Assembly: GCA_963716925.1 (NCBI GenBank)
Contig: CAVQUX010000006.1
Span: forward strand, 558,001-622,000
DNA length: 64,000 bases
Reading direction: 5' to 3'
From: DAISKN01 sp963716925
Lineage (GTDB): Bacteria > Acidobacteriota > Vicinamibacteria > Marinacidobacterales > SMYC01
Under the pieces are notes generated by a model. It was not told the origin of the DNA, ran no database searches, and was given only the letters and a program-made list of their open reading frames with translations. A program made the position numbers and the translations under genes. This document shows, in pieces, positions 62,613-64,000 of the stretch; position 1 is the stretch's first letter; each line of letters begins with the position of its first letter.

Positions 62613-63337
62613 GTCGATTCCATCTTCCTCACGGGGATGCCCACGTAAACCGACCCTTCCTCCAGCTCGGCGAACTTGGGAACGAAGCTCAAGGCGCCGA
62701 TCTGGCACCGGTCCCCGGCGACGACGCCGATTCCCACGACGCTCCCGACGCCCACGGTCACTCCGCTACCCAGCCGGACGGGGGCGGTCTTCAGGATCCC
62801 GCCCTCCACCGTATGTCCGGAGAGGTGAGCGTCGCCACCCACGACCACGTCGTCTCCAAAATCGAGGAGATTGTGATCGCTCACCTCGAGGCTGTTCACG
62901 AACACCCGTCTCCCCATTCGAGCCCCGTTGAGCCGCATGTAGAACGTCCAGACTGGCGTCGCCCGGAAGAGCGAGCCGGCGAAGATGCGGACGAGCTGGA
63001 TCGAGATCATATAGCGCACCCAGTCGAGAAGGGGCCAGGAGAGCTCGGAGATCCGGAGCTCCGCGCTCGCGGGCGTACGCCATCCGGTGAGGCGTGTGGC
63101 GACCCCGGAGAGCAGGATGAGAGCGAACGTGAACAGGAGGTATGAGGGAATGAACGCCATGCTGAGGAAAACCACGCGGAGCGGCGTGGATTCCGGGTCC
63201 CATCGAAGGTGCATTTCCCAGAAGAGGACGCCGGGAAGCACCGAGAGCCCGAAGACGACGCTCTCGACGACGAATACCGAGACCAGCGCCCAGAGGATCC
63301 GAAAGGCTGCGGTTGTCAAGCTCGCTCGGCGCGGCAT
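62609..63337 (-). CDS. Membrane-anchored left-handed beta-helix acyltransferase-like protein
   Basis: A 242-aa protein. Two to three N-terminal helices (ILWALVSVFVVESVVFGLSV; VVFLSMAFIPSYLLFTFALI) precede hexapeptide repeats (VFVNSLEVSDHNLLDFGDDV, VVGGDAHLSGHTVEGGILKT, PVRLGSGVTVGVGSVVGIGV). The layout resembles the C-terminal LbH part of Pls/epsilon-poly-lysine synthetase-like NRPS proteins, here standing alone. Acyl transfer is likely but unproved. It is coupled to the hydrolase. Confidence 0.72.
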   Translation of the reverse strand: MPRRASLTTAAFRILWALVSVFVVESVVFGLSVLPGVLFWEMHLRWDPESTPLRVVFLSMAFIPSYLLFTFALILLSGVATRLTGWRTPASAELRISELSWPLLDWVRYMISIQLVRIFAGSLFRATPVWTFYMRLNGARMGRRVFVNSLEVSDHNLLDFGDDVVVGGDAHLSGHTVEGGILKTAPVRLGSGVTVGVGSVVGIGVVAGDRCQIGALSFVPKFAELEEGSVYVGIPVRKMEST

Positions 63338-63363
63338 AGGCTTTGCATAGAGTAGTCTATGCC

Positions 63364-63762
63364 ATGAAAGTTCGAGAGCTCATGACCACCAAAGTCGAGA
63401 CCGTCGGCCGCAACGACGAACTGACGATTGCGGACGACATCATGAAGATGAAACGGATTCGACATCTTCCCGTTCTCGAGGAGGGCCGCCTCGTCGGGAT
63501 GTTGACCCAGAGGGATCTGTTCCACGCCGCCCTTTCGACGGCCTTGAATTTCGGCGAGAAAGCGCAGAAGGAGTTCCTGAAGACGGTGGTGGTCAAGGAA
63601 GTCATGACCGACGAAGTGCGGACGATCGGGCCGGAGGCCGACGTCAAGGAAGCCGCTCGCCTCTTGATCGAGCACAAGATCGGGTGTCTTCCCGTGGTCG
63701 AGAAGGGAAAGCTCGTCGGTATCGTCTCGGAGACCGACCTCCTGCGTGTGATCGCGGGATGA
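63364..63762 (+). CDS. CBS-pair protein
   Basis: A 132-aa Bateman module: CBS1 KVRELMTTKVETVGRNDELT to GRLVGMLTQRDLFHAAL, CBS2 VVKEVMTDEVRTIGPEADVK to GKLVGIVSETDLLRVIAG. It has no ribosome-binding site, but TAGAGT ends ten bases before the ATG, suggesting a leaderless message. It diverges from the acyltransferase-like gene and is followed at once by the last gene. Confidence 0.92.
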   Translation: MKVRELMTTKVETVGRNDELTIADDIMKMKRIRHLPVLEEGRLVGMLTQRDLFHAALSTALNFGEKAQKEFLKTVVVKEVMTDEVRTIGPEADVKEAARLLIEHKIGCLPVVEKGKLVGIVSETDLLRVIAG

Positions 63763-63773
63763 AGGAGGTGCGT

Positions 63774-64000
63774 GTGAGCAGGTTGGCGTTGCCCCTCGCG
63801 GGGATGGGGCTCGTTCTGGTTCTCGTCGGAAGCGTCCTCTCCTTCGAGGAGCAGGAGCCAAACCTCAAATTCATCATGCAGCGAAAGCTCGATAACGCCC
63901 ACTCGCTCCTCGAAGCGCTCATCACCGAGGACTTCGAGACCCTCGAAGACAGCGCCGGCGCCCTCAGGGTGCTGAGCGAGGAGGCGGCGTGGTTCGTGAT
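63774..64000 (+). CDS. Exported helical protein, cytochrome c'-like (partial, runs off window)
   Basis: GTG 63774 is preceded by AAGGAGG at five bases; an ATG at 63759 overlapping the CBS stop is the alternative. The visible 75 residues are a signal peptide (LALPLAGMGLVLVLVGSVLS) and two amphipathic helices (NLKFIMQRKLDNAHSLLEAL; ITEDFETLEDSAGALRVLSE). M-x-x-K-L-x-x-A-H-x-L-L-x-A-L followed by E-D-F-x-x-L is typical of short cytochrome c'-like proteins, whose CxxCH would lie at the unseen C terminus. Confidence 0.5.
   Translation, partial: MSRLALPLAGMGLVLVLVGSVLSFEEQEPNLKFIMQRKLDNAHSLLEALITEDFETLEDSAGALRVLSEEAAWFV

Overview
This is 64 kb of GC-rich chromosome from a Gram-negative, respiring bacterium. 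It carries complex I genes, a Rieske/cytochrome b module, a TonB receptor, an outer-membrane porin-cytochrome pair, lipoproteins and a PEP-CTERM protein. The mixture (membrane pyrophosphatase, ARPP-1, SCO with a CxxxxxC site, TPR-kinase tail, many multihaem cytochromes) suggests a deep environmental lineage such as Acidobacteriota, but no marker gene here settles the phylum. About a dozen genes are interrupted by single-base frameshifts while the protein continues intact in the next frame, so an indel-prone draft assembly is likely. I recognised no rRNA, tRNA, CRISPR array, transposase or prophage.

Layout. 0-9 kb: edge of an ATP-dependent DNA ligase, secreted proteins including a caspase-like one, YccF, a PLP enzyme, a DUF4097 protein, a K+-dependent-type membrane pyrophosphatase and an NHL propeller. 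9-12.5 kb: TetR regulator with a promoter/operator and a DevC-DevA-DevB type ABC exporter. 12.5-16.7 kb: an apparent inserted block (DUF4388/TPR protein, ABC exporter, 52-aa DUF3309-like gene) bracketed by decayed copies of the tails of its two neighbours, HlyD and VKOR-DsbA. 16.7-21 kb: VKOR-DsbA, PhyH, YdcF, site-2 protease, 7Fe-type ferredoxin. 21-28 kb: nuoABCDHIJKN, lacking nuoE, F, G, L and M. 28-38.9 kb: mixed single genes, SCO, ARPP-1, an OsmC-like fragment, a kinase tail fragment and a VapBC-type toxin-antitoxin pair.

38.9-48.2 kb is the most striking part. In one direction lie a monohaem cytochrome c, Rieske protein, cytochrome b, nine-haem membrane-anchored cytochrome, four-haem NapC/NirT-type cytochrome, a small membrane protein, a polytopic membrane protein, a ten-haem DmsE/MtrA-type cytochrome and a 789-aa MtrB/PioB-type outer-membrane barrel. 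Together they could carry electrons from the quinone pool across the periplasm and the outer membrane, or the reverse: a candidate extracellular electron transfer route with an unusual combination of parts and no surface cytochrome in view.

48-55.6 kb: a TonB-dependent receptor with a His-rich small protein (probable metal uptake), a triple SRPBCC protein, a two-domain kinase and a K+ channel. 55.7-64 kb resembles a low-energy or redox-stress regulon: tandem UspA, NtrC-type regulator, zinc-ribbon protein, BCAM0308 protein, two paired-CBS proteins, a PAS hybrid histidine kinase, a hydrolase, a hexapeptide acyltransferase and the start of a secreted helical protein.
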